NCBI RefSeq assembly: GCF_019977735.1
Contig: NZ_AP025018.1
Location: forward strand, 3,596,001-3,660,000
Reading direction: 5' to 3'
DNA length: 64,000 bases
From: Calothrix sp. PCC 7716
GTDB lineage: Bacteria > Cyanobacteriota > Cyanobacteriia > Cyanobacteriales > Nostocaceae
The notes below the pieces were generated by a model. That model was not told where the DNA came from. It ran no database searches and worked only from the letters and a program-made list of their open reading frames with translations. Both the position numbers and the translations under genes were made by a program. Positions within the stretch are counted from its first letter, which is position 1. Each line of letters opens with the position of its first letter. Of this stretch, positions 34,302 through 42,792 are shown one piece after another.

Positions 34302-35996
34302 TTATATGGAACGGGCAGGGATGCCCATTCCACAAGAGTAATCACAATGTTTTTGATGTGATTTAATTAGTTTCCATAGCTTGATTTGATTATCTTTACT
34401 ACTGCTGGCTATTAATTCCGCGTCTTGGCTAAAAATTATTGAATTTATACTATCTGTGTAATTATGAATAGTTAATAGTAAGTTACATGAAGCCATACTC
34501 CAAAGCTTGATTTCGGATTGACTTGCTGTGGCAATTATTTTACCATCTGAGCTAAAGCAAATACAGTTAACAGATGTTTTATGTCCAATAATGTTAAAAA
34601 CAGGTTGAAAAGTTTCTAAATTCCAAAATTTGATTGTGCCATCTTGATTTGTTGTGATGATTTGTTTATTATCAGGACTGAAGGCAAAAGTATTTATATT
34701 ATCTCCGGCACCTACGCGATTAATTAACTCTCCTGTTTTAACATTCCACAATGCAACAAATGTATTATAATCTGTCTCGACTTTACTAGCAATAATTTCA
34801 CAGTTTGGACTAAATTCAATATTACTATATGTGTGAATACAGTTATCATCTGATTTGACATAGAGTTGATGTACTAGCTGTTTACTAGTATCTTGCTTCC
34901 AAATTTTAATTGAATTATTAGAAGTGGCAATATAACTTCCATTTTTACTTAGTGCTACTGATAATATTGTATTAAATGTATTATCCACAAAGCAGCGTAT
35001 TAAATAACCTTCATTTGTATTCCATAACTGAATAGTATCACCATCAGCTATATTTACAAGCATGGCATTATCATGATTTACTATACTAGGAGAAAAATCA
35101 ATAGCAGGAATTTGAAGTGTTTTGCTTAACTTACCTGCATCGATGTTCCAAAACTTTACAGCATTTATTTCTGTATCGTGACTGCGCGCGGTTAATGTTT
35201 TACTATCGGGTGTAAAATTAATTGGAGTTTGTCCATTAAGTGTATATAAACATTCTGCTGTATACAATTCAGTTTGGTTTTTATTATTTGTATGAAGATT
35301 TATATATTTCGGCGCCTCTTTTGATGCTTTTACATCGTTTGCTTCTATTACACTAGCTATTAACTTCCAACAAGGGTCTTCACCTTCCCAGTCAGATGGG
35401 CGCCAAGGCATACTCAAGCTAACGGTAACGAAACAAGGTGTTTTTGGACGATAGCCAGCGTTGAGTTTTTCAACGAACACAGGGTCAGTTATATTCGCAT
35501 CTACTAAATACTCTCCACCAATTCCTTTAATAGTACCTTTCCATGAACTTCCACCTCTAACTCTCTCAGTATTTTTAACCTCAAACTCTGAAACATGTAC
35601 TAGTTGCAGCGTTTGTCTGCGTTCAACTGGTTGAGACTGTAGAAAAGGAATTAAAACGTATTTTTTAGTGTTGTGAAGAATTTGGTTATGCAGGTTGTAT
35701 GTGTATTTTATTAACTCGTTTGGTTCTACCTTTCCCAATAGGCGCCACATTCCAGGTAAAATTAAACGGTTTTCACTCGCAAAACCAAAACTTGGGCCTG
35801 TTTCTGATAAAGGAATTTCTAATATATCAAGTAATGCTGGTTCGTTACCCTGTATAAGTCTAATATAACTAGGAATGCGACCATCATCTAAATTTGTGAC
35901 GGGACGAACCCATCTCCCCGTACTCAACTCGATACCAGCAATGCATCGGTCGCCACGTTTCCGGGAGTTCGCTAGGCAGATGACCTGTGTATACAT
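34302..35996 (-). CDS. Dual-OB-like N-terminal domain fused to WD40 repeats
   Basis: A 564-residue protein. Residues 1-220 (MYTQVICLANSRKRGDRCIAG, then WVRPVTNLDDGRI, PGMWRLLGK and PCFVTVSLSMPWRP) match what I recall as the dual-OB domain of bacterial conflict and nucleic-acid-related proteins. Residues about 255-545 contain six or seven WD40 blades (FSPDNKQIITTNQDGTIKFW, FSSDGKIIATASQSEIKLW, FSQDAELIASSSKDNQIKLW). The last about 15 residues (HCDYSCGMGIPARSI) are encoded by a type A hairpin, so the original C-terminus was probably replaced by read-through into a repeat. It may be a scaffold; partners are unknown. Two DUF488 genes lie 2 kb away. Confidence 0.75.
   Translation of the reverse strand: MYTQVICLANSRKRGDRCIAGIELSTGRWVRPVTNLDDGRIPSYIRLIQGNEPALLDILEIPLSETGPSFGFASENRLILPGMWRLLGKVEPNELIKYTYNLHNQILHNTKKYVLIPFLQSQPVERRQTLQLVHVSEFEVKNTERVRGGSSWKGTIKGIGGEYLVDANITDPVFVEKLNAGYRPKTPCFVTVSLSMPWRPSDWEGEDPCWKLIASVIEANDVKASKEAPKYINLHTNNKNQTELYTAECLYTLNGQTPINFTPDSKTLTARSHDTEINAVKFWNIDAGKLSKTLQIPAIDFSPSIVNHDNAMLVNIADGDTIQLWNTNEGYLIRCFVDNTFNTILSVALSKNGSYIATSNNSIKIWKQDTSKQLVHQLYVKSDDNCIHTYSNIEFSPNCEIIASKVETDYNTFVALWNVKTGELINRVGAGDNINTFAFSPDNKQIITTNQDGTIKFWNLETFQPVFNIIGHKTSVNCICFSSDGKIIATASQSEIKLWSMASCNLLLTIHNYTDSINSIIFSQDAELIASSSKDNQIKLWKLIKSHQKHCDYSCGMGIPARSI
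34308..34336. repeat. Type A hairpin between convergent genes, partly coding
   Basis: TGGAACGGGCAGGGATGCCC plus ATTCCACAAG. It begins 6 bp after the amidase stop and supplies the last codons of the WD40 gene on the opposite strand. Confidence 0.88.
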
Positions 35997-36264
35997 AAGA
36001 TAGTATATCTATATATGATTACTACTTATACAGTTCCCAGAATTTAATACTAATCAAACCTAGAATCGAGAATTTACAATAATTTCATACTCAAGGTGGA
36101 ATGGGCATCCTTGCCCGTTCTCATAAACTACCTGGCTAGTTTTACATCAAAGCGGTATTTTTGCAATACGATTTATCCATAAACTCTGATGGCATTGTCA
36201 AAAAGTTGGCAGCTAGAAAAAATGTATTTTCTGTTCTTTCTCAACGCTCCTGAGCTATCCTAAA
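35997..36264. other. Intergenic region with a type A hairpin
   Basis: It contains GGAATGGGCATCCTTGCCCG in a type A hairpin at 36097-36120 and otherwise no recognisable gene. It precedes the VOC relic. Confidence 0.6.
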
Positions 36265-36383
<119 letters not shown>

Positions 36384-36506
36384 AATTTGTCACGTTATAA
36401 TCATATAAAAAATTTCCAAAAAAGCAGCAAAAAATTATACAAATGCTCTTTCTATGCTCAATTATTTAACATATTCTAAAAACATCAACAACACAGGGTC
36501 ACAAAA

Positions 36507-37367
36507 GTGAGTTACGACAACGTTTGTAAAATACTAGCCGAAAAGTATCCGCTTGACTTTGCCAAATGGCTAATATCAACAAGAGCAAAAAAAGTCAAAG
36601 TGCTAAAAACTGAATTAAGCATCGAACCAGTGCGCGCGGACTCCGTATCATTCTTGCAAGCAGGGAAACGCATTCTTCACATAGAATTCCAGACGCGACC
36701 TGAATCTGAACCTCCAATACCGTTTAGAGAATTGGATTACTCCGTCAGACTCAAGCGACAATACAAACTTCCTGTGACGCAAGTAGTGATTTTCTTACAA
36801 CCCACAAACGACCCAATTGCTTATACAGACGAGTATAAAGATGAGACCACACTCCATAAATACAAAGTCATCCGAATGTGGGAACAAAATCCGGAGCGTT
36901 TCCTGAAGAGTGAAGCATTGTTACCACTGGCGCCTTTGGCAGCAACAACTTCACCCGAAGAATTACTATCCCAAGTTGCCCAGAAGATTGCTACAATTCC
37001 AAATAGAGATGATAGACAAAACACTGCCGGATACACACAAATATTAGCTGGTTTAAAATTCGACAAAAACATGATTCGTAATTTACTAAGTGAGGACATC
37101 ATGAAAGAATCAGTAATTTATCAGGATATATTACAGAAAGGGAAGAAGGAAGGGAAGAAGGAAGGGAAGAAGGAAGGGAAGAAGGAAGGTGAGAAAAATG
37201 AAGCTTTTCGCTTTTTAAGTCGTCAATTAAACCGAAAATTTGGCGCCATCGACTCATCAATCCTTGAGCGTCTTCAAGCCCTAACAACAGATCAACTAGA
37301 AGCGTTAGGAGAAGATTTTTTAAATTTCTCGAACATTTCTGATTTAGAAGCTTGGTTAAACCCATAA
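36507..37367 (+). CDS. Rpn-family nuclease/putative transposase with DUF4351
   Basis: A 286-residue protein of the Rpn (recombination-promoting nuclease, PD-(D/E)XK) type. The region VLKTELSIEPVRADSVSFLQ then ILHIEFQTRPESEPPIPFRELDY gives the Asp and Glu-x-Gln active site. The C-terminal DUF4351 part is RFLSRQLNRKFGAIDSS followed by LQALTTDQLEALGEDFLNF. A Lys/Gly/Glu-rich linker (KKEGKKEG repeated) is encoded by four 12-bp repeats (37141-37188). These proteins are abundant in cyanobacteria, many with no active mobile element. GTG is the start at 36507. A strong terminator follows. Confidence 0.86.
   Translation: MSYDNVCKILAEKYPLDFAKWLISTRAKKVKVLKTELSIEPVRADSVSFLQAGKRILHIEFQTRPESEPPIPFRELDYSVRLKRQYKLPVTQVVIFLQPTNDPIAYTDEYKDETTLHKYKVIRMWEQNPERFLKSEALLPLAPLAATTSPEELLSQVAQKIATIPNRDDRQNTAGYTQILAGLKFDKNMIRNLLSEDIMKESVIYQDILQKGKKEGKKEGKKEGKKEGEKNEAFRFLSRQLNRKFGAIDSSILERLQALTTDQLEALGEDFLNFSNISDLEAWLNP
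37141..37188 (+). repeat. Four 12-bp tandem repeats in coding sequence
   Basis: GGAAGAAGGAAG is repeated four times and encodes the KEGK linker of the Rpn protein. In-frame length changes would be tolerated because 12 is a multiple of 3. Confidence 0.9.
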
Positions 37368-37398
37368 CCAAAAATTTAACTTAAAATCCCACATTCTC

Positions 37399-37428
37399 AG
37401 GTCAAAGTTATTAACTTTGACCTTTTTT
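37399..37428 (+). terminator. Rho-independent terminator after the Rpn gene
   Basis: AGGTCAAAGTT pairs perfectly with AACTTTGACCT around ATT, followed by a T-run. It lies about 30 bp after the stop codon. Confidence 0.93.
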
Positions 37429-37487
37429 ATGCTTGTACAGCTATAGAGACAATAAACTTTTACATTTGAAGAGGCGCCACCATATTA

Positions 37488-37733
37488 TTAAACACCAGCT
37501 TCAGCAAGAGCTTCTGTCAAAGCATCAGCCAAATCTAAACTTTCTGCCCACTCGACAAGATAACCATAATCTAGGTTTTCAGCTTGCAATTTGATTATAC
37601 CTAAAACATCACGCCACTGTTTTTCAGATTGACTACCTCTCCCCCACATTAACTTTTGCAGCACCATATCTTCAGGAGAAGCAACCCAAAATGGGGAAAC
37701 ACCTTCAACTGATGCTAAAATACGTCGCGACAT
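37488..37733 (-). pseudogene. C-terminal fragment of a nucleotidyltransferase-like protein
   Basis: An 81-residue frame, MSRRILASVEGVSPFWVASP onwards, with EDMVLQKLMWGRGSQSEKQW then RDVLGIIKLQAENLDYGYLV. This matches the C-terminal half of cyanobacterial nucleotidyltransferase-fold proteins of about 150-200 residues (the segment after the catalytic Asp residues). The N-terminal half with the active site is missing, and a type A hairpin occupies the region where it should be. Expression is doubtful. Confidence 0.65.
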
Positions 37734-37767
37734 TTGAGATACTGCAAACGTTGATTAATTTTGTAAG

Positions 37768-37795
37768 GGCAGGCAGGGATGCCTGCTCCACAAGA
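37768..37795. repeat. Type A hairpin
   Basis: CAGGCAGGGATGCCTGCTCC plus ACAAG, lying between the nucleotidyltransferase fragment and the DUF488 gene. Confidence 0.8.
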
Positions 37796-37801
37796 GGGAG
37801 T

Positions 37802-38248
37802 TTAAAGGTGTTGTATATTTATATTGTTCCATTTTTGCTGTAAGTATTCGACAATGAGGCGCCTATGGCAGTTTTTAGCGGTTGGTTCGCTGCATAATAC
37901 ACACCCACTGTCGAAGGTATCTGGTGAGAACTGCTTTTCTATGGCACGTTGTTGCATTAAGGATAAAAACTGACGTTCGTAAGTTTGCCAGTCACCACCA
38001 TTTTTTTTATACGTGTCTAATATTTCTTGAGTCGGCGCCAGTTCTAATAAATGAACATATTCAATATTGGTTATCTTATTTAGAAAATACTCGAAGTCGG
38101 CTTTTTTAGTAAACCCTGCTAATTGTGAATTATTATTCAATCTTGCGTCTATGACTCGTTTAATACCATTTTTAGTTAATGTTTCAAAAAATTGTTGAGC
38201 GGATTTTTTAGTAAAACCAATTGTATATATATTAATTTGATGAGTCAT
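37802..38248 (-). CDS. DUF488 protein, second of a tandem pair
   Basis: 148 residues when started at MTHQINIYTIGFTKKSAQQF. DUF488 landmarks are the N-terminal YTIGFTKKSAQQFFETL, the strand IKRVIDARLNNNS and the C-terminal CVLCSEPTAKNCHRRLIVEYL, whose CSE-PxxxCHR motif is the family signature and probably a metal or nucleophile site. Its ATG lies inside the 3' end of the upstream DUF488 gene (17-bp overlap), so the two are translationally coupled paralogues. The function of DUF488 is not established; an enzymatic role near nucleic-acid modification has been suggested for the family. Confidence 0.83.
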   Translation of the reverse strand: MTHQINIYTIGFTKKSAQQFFETLTKNGIKRVIDARLNNNSQLAGFTKKADFEYFLNKITNIEYVHLLELAPTQEILDTYKKNGGDWQTYERQFLSLMQQRAIEKQFSPDTFDSGCVLCSEPTAKNCHRRLIVEYLQQKWNNINIQHL

Positions 38249-38897
38249 ATTTTTTTTCTTGATATGCAATTTCTTGACTTTGCTGATGATATGCAATTTT
38301 TAGTCTGTCTTCTAAGGTACTATTTGACATTGGTGTTTCTACAGAATTTGTGTCTGTAAATAAAGATAGCTGTACTGGTTGATTAACTTGTTCGTAAGCA
38401 AGTCCGAATTTTTGTAACAGTCTTGATTCTAGTTGCTGCTGCGATTCAAGTGTACCGTTACTTAATATATGGTTAATTTTTATGTCGTGATGACGTAGGT
38501 TTTGACATACTAAAATGGCACGATGACATGTCATTGGGTCTTTTTCGGCACACATTAAAGCTATTCGATGCTTTTGGGCGCCTTTGAGCAAACGTTGTAT
38601 ACCAATGCCAAACTCTTCGGTTGCTGCAATTCTTTCGTATAAAGCTTTACCATCTACATAACAGTTAGGGTTACTTGACCTGGCGCCTAACTCTTTACCT
38701 AGAAAAACATAGTAAATACCTACTTCGAGCAAAGTAGCTTTGAGAGCAGCTTGAGTAAATTGGGGGTTTTGACGACTGTAGGGATGCGAACGCACGTCCG
38801 CAATGGCTGTTACTTCGTGTTGCTTGAGTAATTGAATAAAAGCTTCGCTATTATGGTTTGAGTGACCAATCGTAAATAATTCTTTATGGTTATTCAT
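38232..38897 (-). CDS. DUF488 protein, first of a tandem pair
   Basis: 221 residues from MNNHKELFTIGHSNHNSEAF (a TTG at 38906 is an alternative start). The core has FTIGHSNHNSEAFIQLLKQH, AIADVRSHPYSRQ, FLGKELGARSSNP and the signature LMCAEKDPMTCHRAILV. The GHS and DVRSxPxS motifs are better conserved here than in the downstream paralogue, where they are GFT and DARLNNNS, suggesting functional divergence. A C-terminal extension of about 60 residues (SLFTDTNSVETPMSNST) is not part of the domain. Confidence 0.87.
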   Translation of the reverse strand: MNNHKELFTIGHSNHNSEAFIQLLKQHEVTAIADVRSHPYSRQNPQFTQAALKATLLEVGIYYVFLGKELGARSSNPNCYVDGKALYERIAATEEFGIGIQRLLKGAQKHRIALMCAEKDPMTCHRAILVCQNLRHHDIKINHILSNGTLESQQQLESRLLQKFGLAYEQVNQPVQLSLFTDTNSVETPMSNSTLEDRLKIAYHQQSQEIAYQEKKYDSSN

Positions 38898-39033
38898 GGT
38901 ATGCAAACTTTTTGTTTACGATTTTACTCGCTCAACGAATAAAAAATCGTGAATAGCTTGGGAATATGGGCAAGTTTGTTATACATTAAGTTATGTGTAA
39001 ATTATTAACGATATCACCTGATTGGAGAAGCAC

Positions 39034-39363
39034 ATGAGTACGGGTGTAATTACTATCACTGATACTGAGTTTGAAACAGAAGTTTTGAAATCTGAGCAGC
39101 CCGTATTACTTTACTTCTGGGCTTCTTGGTGCGGTCCTTGCAAGTTAATGACTATGACGGTGAACAATGCCGCCAATACTTATGGCGACCGTCTGAAAGT
39201 AGTTAAAATGGAAGTTGACCCTAATCCTACTACTGTCAAGCAGTACCAAATCGAAGGTGTACCTGCCTTTCGTATAGTTCAAGATGGTCAACTTTTAGCT
39301 GCTACTGAAGGCGCCATTGGTAAAGAAAAGCTGTTTAACTTCATTGATAGTTATCTAAATTAG
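39034..39363 (+). CDS. Thioredoxin
   Basis: 109 residues from the ATG at 39034, which has GGAG 8 nt upstream; an in-frame TTG at 39022 lacks one. The redox motif WCGPC sits in YFWASWCGPCKLM, followed by KVVKMEVDPNPTTVKQY and the cis-Pro loop EGVPAFRIV. It is a single-domain cytoplasmic thioredoxin that reduces disulfides of target enzymes. The aminotransferase gene follows after about 290 bp, a neighbourhood I recall from other cyanobacteria. A MITE has since inserted in the gap. Confidence 0.93.
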   Translation: MSTGVITITDTEFETEVLKSEQPVLLYFWASWCGPCKLMTMTVNNAANTYGDRLKVVKMEVDPNPTTVKQYQIEGVPAFRIVQDGQLLAATEGAIGKEKLFNFIDSYLN

Positions 39364-39399
39364 CTTGCGAGAAACCAGTACATAGTAGGGTGGGCACTG

Positions 39400-39578
39400 C
39401 TAGCCCTGTCAAGGTGTACCAATACAGTACTAGATAAAAGCCTTATTCTTACGTTGTACCCCCAACTCTGGAATATAAAATTGAGCGCAAATATTATTTT
39501 TTGCTTTCAAATTTTAATCAGTGAAAGGCTAAAACCCTTATAAATGGTTAGTACCCATGCTCACCTTGACAGGGCTAG
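39400..39578. mobile_element. 179-bp MITE with 17-bp terminal inverted repeats and 10-bp target duplication
   Basis: Perfect terminal repeats CTAGCCCTGTCAAGGTG (39400-39416) and its reverse complement (39562-39578) enclose non-coding DNA. Both flanks carry GTGGGCACTG (39390-39399 and 39579-39588). Removing the element and one flank copy rebuilds a complete type B hairpin. The TIR and TSD sizes fit an IS4-like transposase acting in trans, but no transposase is in this window. Confidence 0.9.
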
Positions 39579-39654
39579 GTGGGCACTGCCCACCATACTC
39601 ATAGTGCATAATATAGTTGTTTGTTATGCAAGATACCAAAATCTCCCGAACGAA

Positions 39655-40821
39655 ATGCAATTTGCTAAACGTCTACAACCTCTGCAAAGTAATGTGTTTG
39701 CGGATATGGACACTGCTAAAACCAAAGCTTTGGCAGCTTCCAAAGAATTGATTGATTTGTCGCTGGGTTCAAGTGACCTAGCGGCACAACCACATGTTAT
39801 TGATACTATCGCAAAATCATTAGATGACCCATCAACTCATGGTTACTTACTTTTCGGCGCCACGATAGCATTTCGGACTGCTGCGGCAACTTGGTATGAG
39901 CAAAAGTTCGGTATTTCCATTGACCCGGAAACTGAAGTATTACCTTTAATTGGTTCACAGGAAGGAACCGCTCATTTACCTCTAGCAATTCTTAACCCTG
40001 GTGATTACGCTTTACTGTTAGACCCAGGTTATCCTTCTCACGCAGGTGGAGTCTATTTAGCTTCAGGATTAATTTATCCAATGCCACTGCGCGCTGAAAA
40101 TGAATTTTTACCTATATTTAGCGATATTCCCGTCGATGTGCTAAATAAAGCGCGGATGATGGTGTTAAGTTATCCACATAATCCTACTGCTGCAACGGCG
40201 CCACTATCATTCTTCTTTGAAGCAGTTGCCTTCTGCCAAGAGCATAATATTGTTCTCGTTCATGATTTTCCCTACGTTGATTTAATATTCTCTGACGAAA
40301 CAGCCCCATCAATATTTCAAGCTGACCCAGAAAAAAGCGTCTCGATTGAATTTTTTACACTCTCGAAGTCTTATAATATGGGCGGTTTCCGTATTGGCTT
40401 TGCTATTGGCAACGCGGACTTAATTCGTGCGCTGCGTCAAGTCAAAGCTGCCGTTGACTTTAACCAGTATCGAGGAATTTTAAACGGCGCCGTTGCTGCT
40501 TTGACTGGCCCCCAAACAGGAGTACAGACTGCTGTCGCAACTTTTAAAAGGCGCCGTGATGCTTTTATCGGTGCTTTAGATAACATTGGTTGGCATGTAC
40601 CAACACCCCAAGCAACAATGTATGTCTGGGCAAAACTACCTCCTGCTTGGCGCCATAACTCAATTGAATTTTGCACAAAACTTGTCCAAGAAACAGGTGT
40701 AGCTGCATCACCAGGTGCAGGTTTTGGTAAGTCAGGAGAAGGTTATGTCCGTTTTGCGCTTGTTCGAGAACCCCTAATTTTGGAAATAGCGGTTCAACGT
40801 ATTGCTGAATTTCTAAAGTAA
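39655..40821 (+). CDS. Class I aminotransferase, LL-diaminopimelate aminotransferase-like
   Basis: 388 residues from MQFAKRLQPLQSNVFADMD. The frame is open further upstream but only through the MITE and hairpin. It is a PLP fold-type I enzyme: LIGSQEGTAHLPLAILNPGD, DPGYPSHAGGVYLASG, VLSYPHNPTAAT and the PLP lysine in FFTLSKSYNMGGFRIGF. The overall pattern is that of DapL-like enzymes, which make LL-diaminopimelate for lysine and peptidoglycan in cyanobacteria. A second, canonical dapL usually exists elsewhere, so this may act on another substrate. No good Shine-Dalgarno is visible. Confidence 0.85.
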   Translation: MQFAKRLQPLQSNVFADMDTAKTKALAASKELIDLSLGSSDLAAQPHVIDTIAKSLDDPSTHGYLLFGATIAFRTAAATWYEQKFGISIDPETEVLPLIGSQEGTAHLPLAILNPGDYALLLDPGYPSHAGGVYLASGLIYPMPLRAENEFLPIFSDIPVDVLNKARMMVLSYPHNPTAATAPLSFFFEAVAFCQEHNIVLVHDFPYVDLIFSDETAPSIFQADPEKSVSIEFFTLSKSYNMGGFRIGFAIGNADLIRALRQVKAAVDFNQYRGILNGAVAALTGPQTGVQTAVATFKRRRDAFIGALDNIGWHVPTPQATMYVWAKLPPAWRHNSIEFCTKLVQETGVAASPGAGFGKSGEGYVRFALVREPLILEIAVQRIAEFLK

Positions 40822-40941
40822 ATTTACTAATACTTTATTAGGAATTAACCATAAGTTTATAAAGATTTCCTAAAATTTCAGTATTCCCAAGCTAGACTAC
40901 AGAGGGATTACTGAATATTATCGTATTATATTAAACATAAA

Positions 40942-40955
40942 AAAACCGGGTTTCT
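40942..40955. repeat. Single arm of the dispersed inverted-repeat element
   Basis: AAAACCGGGTTTCT matches the arm sequence of the elements at 974-1035 and 8855-8920. No second arm was found nearby. Confidence 0.5.
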
Positions 40956-40974
40956 ACAGCTAACCTAATTGCTT

Positions 40975-41493
40975 ATGAGAAATTTAAGTACAATTTTTAC
41001 AACAAGTTTTAATATACTTGTAGTTTTAATGTTGGGTAGTTTTTCTATACCAGCCCAAGCAACATCGTTAAAAAATGGTTCATTTGCAGAACAATTAAAA
41101 CTGAATAATAATGCAAGCTTAAATACTCCATTTACTCAAATAGTGCCTTTTGGCTCAAATTTATTCAGTAAAAACCCTGAAAGTCAGAAGAATGAACTTG
41201 AATCACGCTTACTTGCAGAAGCGAAAGATACTATCAATGAAGTCAGAGAAGCAGATAAAGTTATCCAAGAAGACATTAGTGGTAAAACTGTATATCTTTA
41301 TAAGCTAGAAACGATAAAGCCTGTTGCTCTTAGTAATAATGCAAATATTTCATCAGCTAACCAAGTTACTTGGAAATTACAAGCACCAAAACGAACTAGA
41401 AAAGTACCAGAACCTTCTACAGGTCTCGCTTTAGTATTAGCATTTATTGCTTTTGCTGCACGATGTTCGTTAAAACGGGTACAGAAATTTTAA
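40975..41493 (+). CDS. PEP-CTERM sorting-domain protein
   Basis: 172 residues from MRNLSTIFTTSFNILVV. An N-terminal signal peptide (IFTTSFNILVVLMLGSF, cleavage likely after PAQA) leads into a Ser/Asn/Lys-rich soluble body with no recognised domain. The C-terminus has the exosortase signal KVPEPSTGLALVLAFIAF ending in the basic KRVQKF: a PEP motif, a hydrophobic span and a positive tail. The protein is therefore exported and processed by an exosortase, typically to the surface or extracellular matrix. An upstream TTG at 40969 is less likely as start. Confidence 0.85.
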   Translation: MRNLSTIFTTSFNILVVLMLGSFSIPAQATSLKNGSFAEQLKLNNNASLNTPFTQIVPFGSNLFSKNPESQKNELESRLLAEAKDTINEVREADKVIQEDISGKTVYLYKLETIKPVALSNNANISSANQVTWKLQAPKRTRKVPEPSTGLALVLAFIAFAARCSLKRVQKF

Positions 41494-41835
41494 CTGTAAA
41501 TATTTAGGGCAAGGCACCAAGACAAAAGAATAATTATAAGATATTCTTATAGGAAATCGGCTTTTTTAGAAAAATCGATTGATATTTTTTGTATTGAGCA
41601 ATAATATGTCTCAATCGCCTTCTGTGCTTGGATAGTAAGTTAATTTAGAAACTTTGCTTAAATTTAAAAATTGAGTTAATATTGGTTAACATAAATAATT
41701 CTATATGTAAATTGTTGTCATTACTTCAGGCTGCATGAAATAAATAACTAAATCTTACAAATTCAACGAGTTTTGTGCAGTTATATTTGAGTCCAGTACT
41801 TCTCGTTGAGTTTTTACCTAATTGAATAGGGAGAA
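41494..41835. other. Intergenic region, nothing recognised
   Basis: 342 bp, AT-rich. It should contain the response-regulator promoter. A GGGAGAAATG Shine-Dalgarno-like segment precedes its ATG. No repeat family member or ORF was seen. Confidence 0.4.
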
Positions 41836-42249
41836 ATGACAGCGCAATTACTTGAAAATAAACAAAAGTACAAGTCATATCCTTCTAGACGTATTCTGTT
41901 AATAGAAGATAATGACATGAATCGAATGTTGCTAAGTGATTATTTAGCCTATTTTAATTACGATGTTATTGGTTTACCTGAAGCATCGGAATTTTTCTCA
42001 ACAGTCGAGCAATTTAAACCAGAATTGATACTTTTAGATTTAAAGTTGCCAGATATTGATGGTTACTCGATTTTAACACAAATAAAGCAGAAGCCAAAGT
42101 ATTCAAAAATACCTGTTATCGTTGTTTCAGCTTTTGCATTTAAAGCTGACCAAGATAAAGCTATGAAACTAGGCGCCTGTCGTTATTTCGTAAAGCCTGT
42201 GAATCTTAACGAACTAGTGGCAGCAGTTGAAGAGGAGTTAGCTCGTTAG
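41836..42249 (+). CDS. Single-domain response regulator
   Basis: A 137-residue CheY-like receiver. The acidic pocket is in ILLIEDNDMNRMLL, the phosphorylated Asp in LILLDLKLPDIDGY, Thr/Ser in VIVVSAFAF and Lys in YFVKPVNLNEL. No output domain is attached, so it works through protein contacts with a partner kinase or target. The N-terminal 15 residues (MTAQLLENKQKYKSY) precede the domain. GGGAG lies 6 nt before the ATG. No kinase is adjacent; a histidine kinase is at 58.2 kb. Confidence 0.93.
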   Translation: MTAQLLENKQKYKSYPSRRILLIEDNDMNRMLLSDYLAYFNYDVIGLPEASEFFSTVEQFKPELILLDLKLPDIDGYSILTQIKQKPKYSKIPVIVVSAFAFKADQDKAMKLGACRYFVKPVNLNELVAAVEEELAR

Positions 42250-42280
42250 TCGAAGAGCGTATAGTTAATTTCCCTCATTC

Positions 42281-42460
42281 TCAATCAGGTGTTTGATTGG
42301 TAATATATTCCTCGACGCTTTGACTCAAGCTCTGTACAGAACTGCCAATTTGAGAAATTTTACGCTGTACTTGTGCCAGTAGTAAAACAGCCGTCTGTAA
42401 TTCATTAAGGGTTTCAGCCATTGCGTCGCGGTATTGAGATTCAAATTCTTGCACGTTCAT
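42281..42460 (-). CDS. Small conserved-looking helical protein (59 aa)
   Basis: MNVQEFESQYRDAMAETLNE begins a 59-residue predominantly helical protein with a heptad-like pattern (LQTAVLLLAQVQRKISQIGSS) that suggests a coiled coil. The ATG at 42460 has a GAGG 9 nt upstream, which is better than the TTG-open frame to 42502. I do not recognise the family. It converges with the response-regulator gene, ending 31 bp from it. Confidence 0.6.
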   Translation of the reverse strand: MNVQEFESQYRDAMAETLNELQTAVLLLAQVQRKISQIGSSVQSLSQSVEEYITNQTPD

Positions 42461-42792
42461 GGAAGTATCCTCACATTCAACTTTATTTGTTGCTGTATTC
42501 AAGATAAACGTTGAGTATGAATATATAAATCCGTTGAACCGCCGAATAACTTCTCTAAACGCAAATTTCCGAAATCCCCACTAGACATAGCAATATATTT
42601 ATTTTGTTTTGACAAGAAAATATAAACAAACGTCCCTATATTACTAAGTTACCAACAATATTGCACTATACAGACCTTCGGTTTGGCGCCAAGCCAGCAG
42701 CAAGTAACCGTACTTTAAAAATACTGACATTAGTTTACGAAATCTTTGACAAGCTAGCAGCTCTAATATAAAGTTAGTTACCTCAAACTACC
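42461..42792. other. Intergenic region between divergent genes
   Basis: 332 bp between the small helical-protein gene (minus) and the KdpD-like gene (plus). One GGCGCC site is present. No gene, repeat array or recognisable RNA was seen. Confidence 0.4.

Noticed and set aside
36821-37102. Minus-strand ORFs inside the Rpn gene
   Set aside because: They are shadows of the plus-strand nuclease gene, whose motifs and terminator are clear.
39544-39654. Extended N-terminus of the DapL-like aminotransferase
   Set aside because: The extension is translated from the MITE and a hairpin repeat; the protein family starts at MQFAKRLQ.
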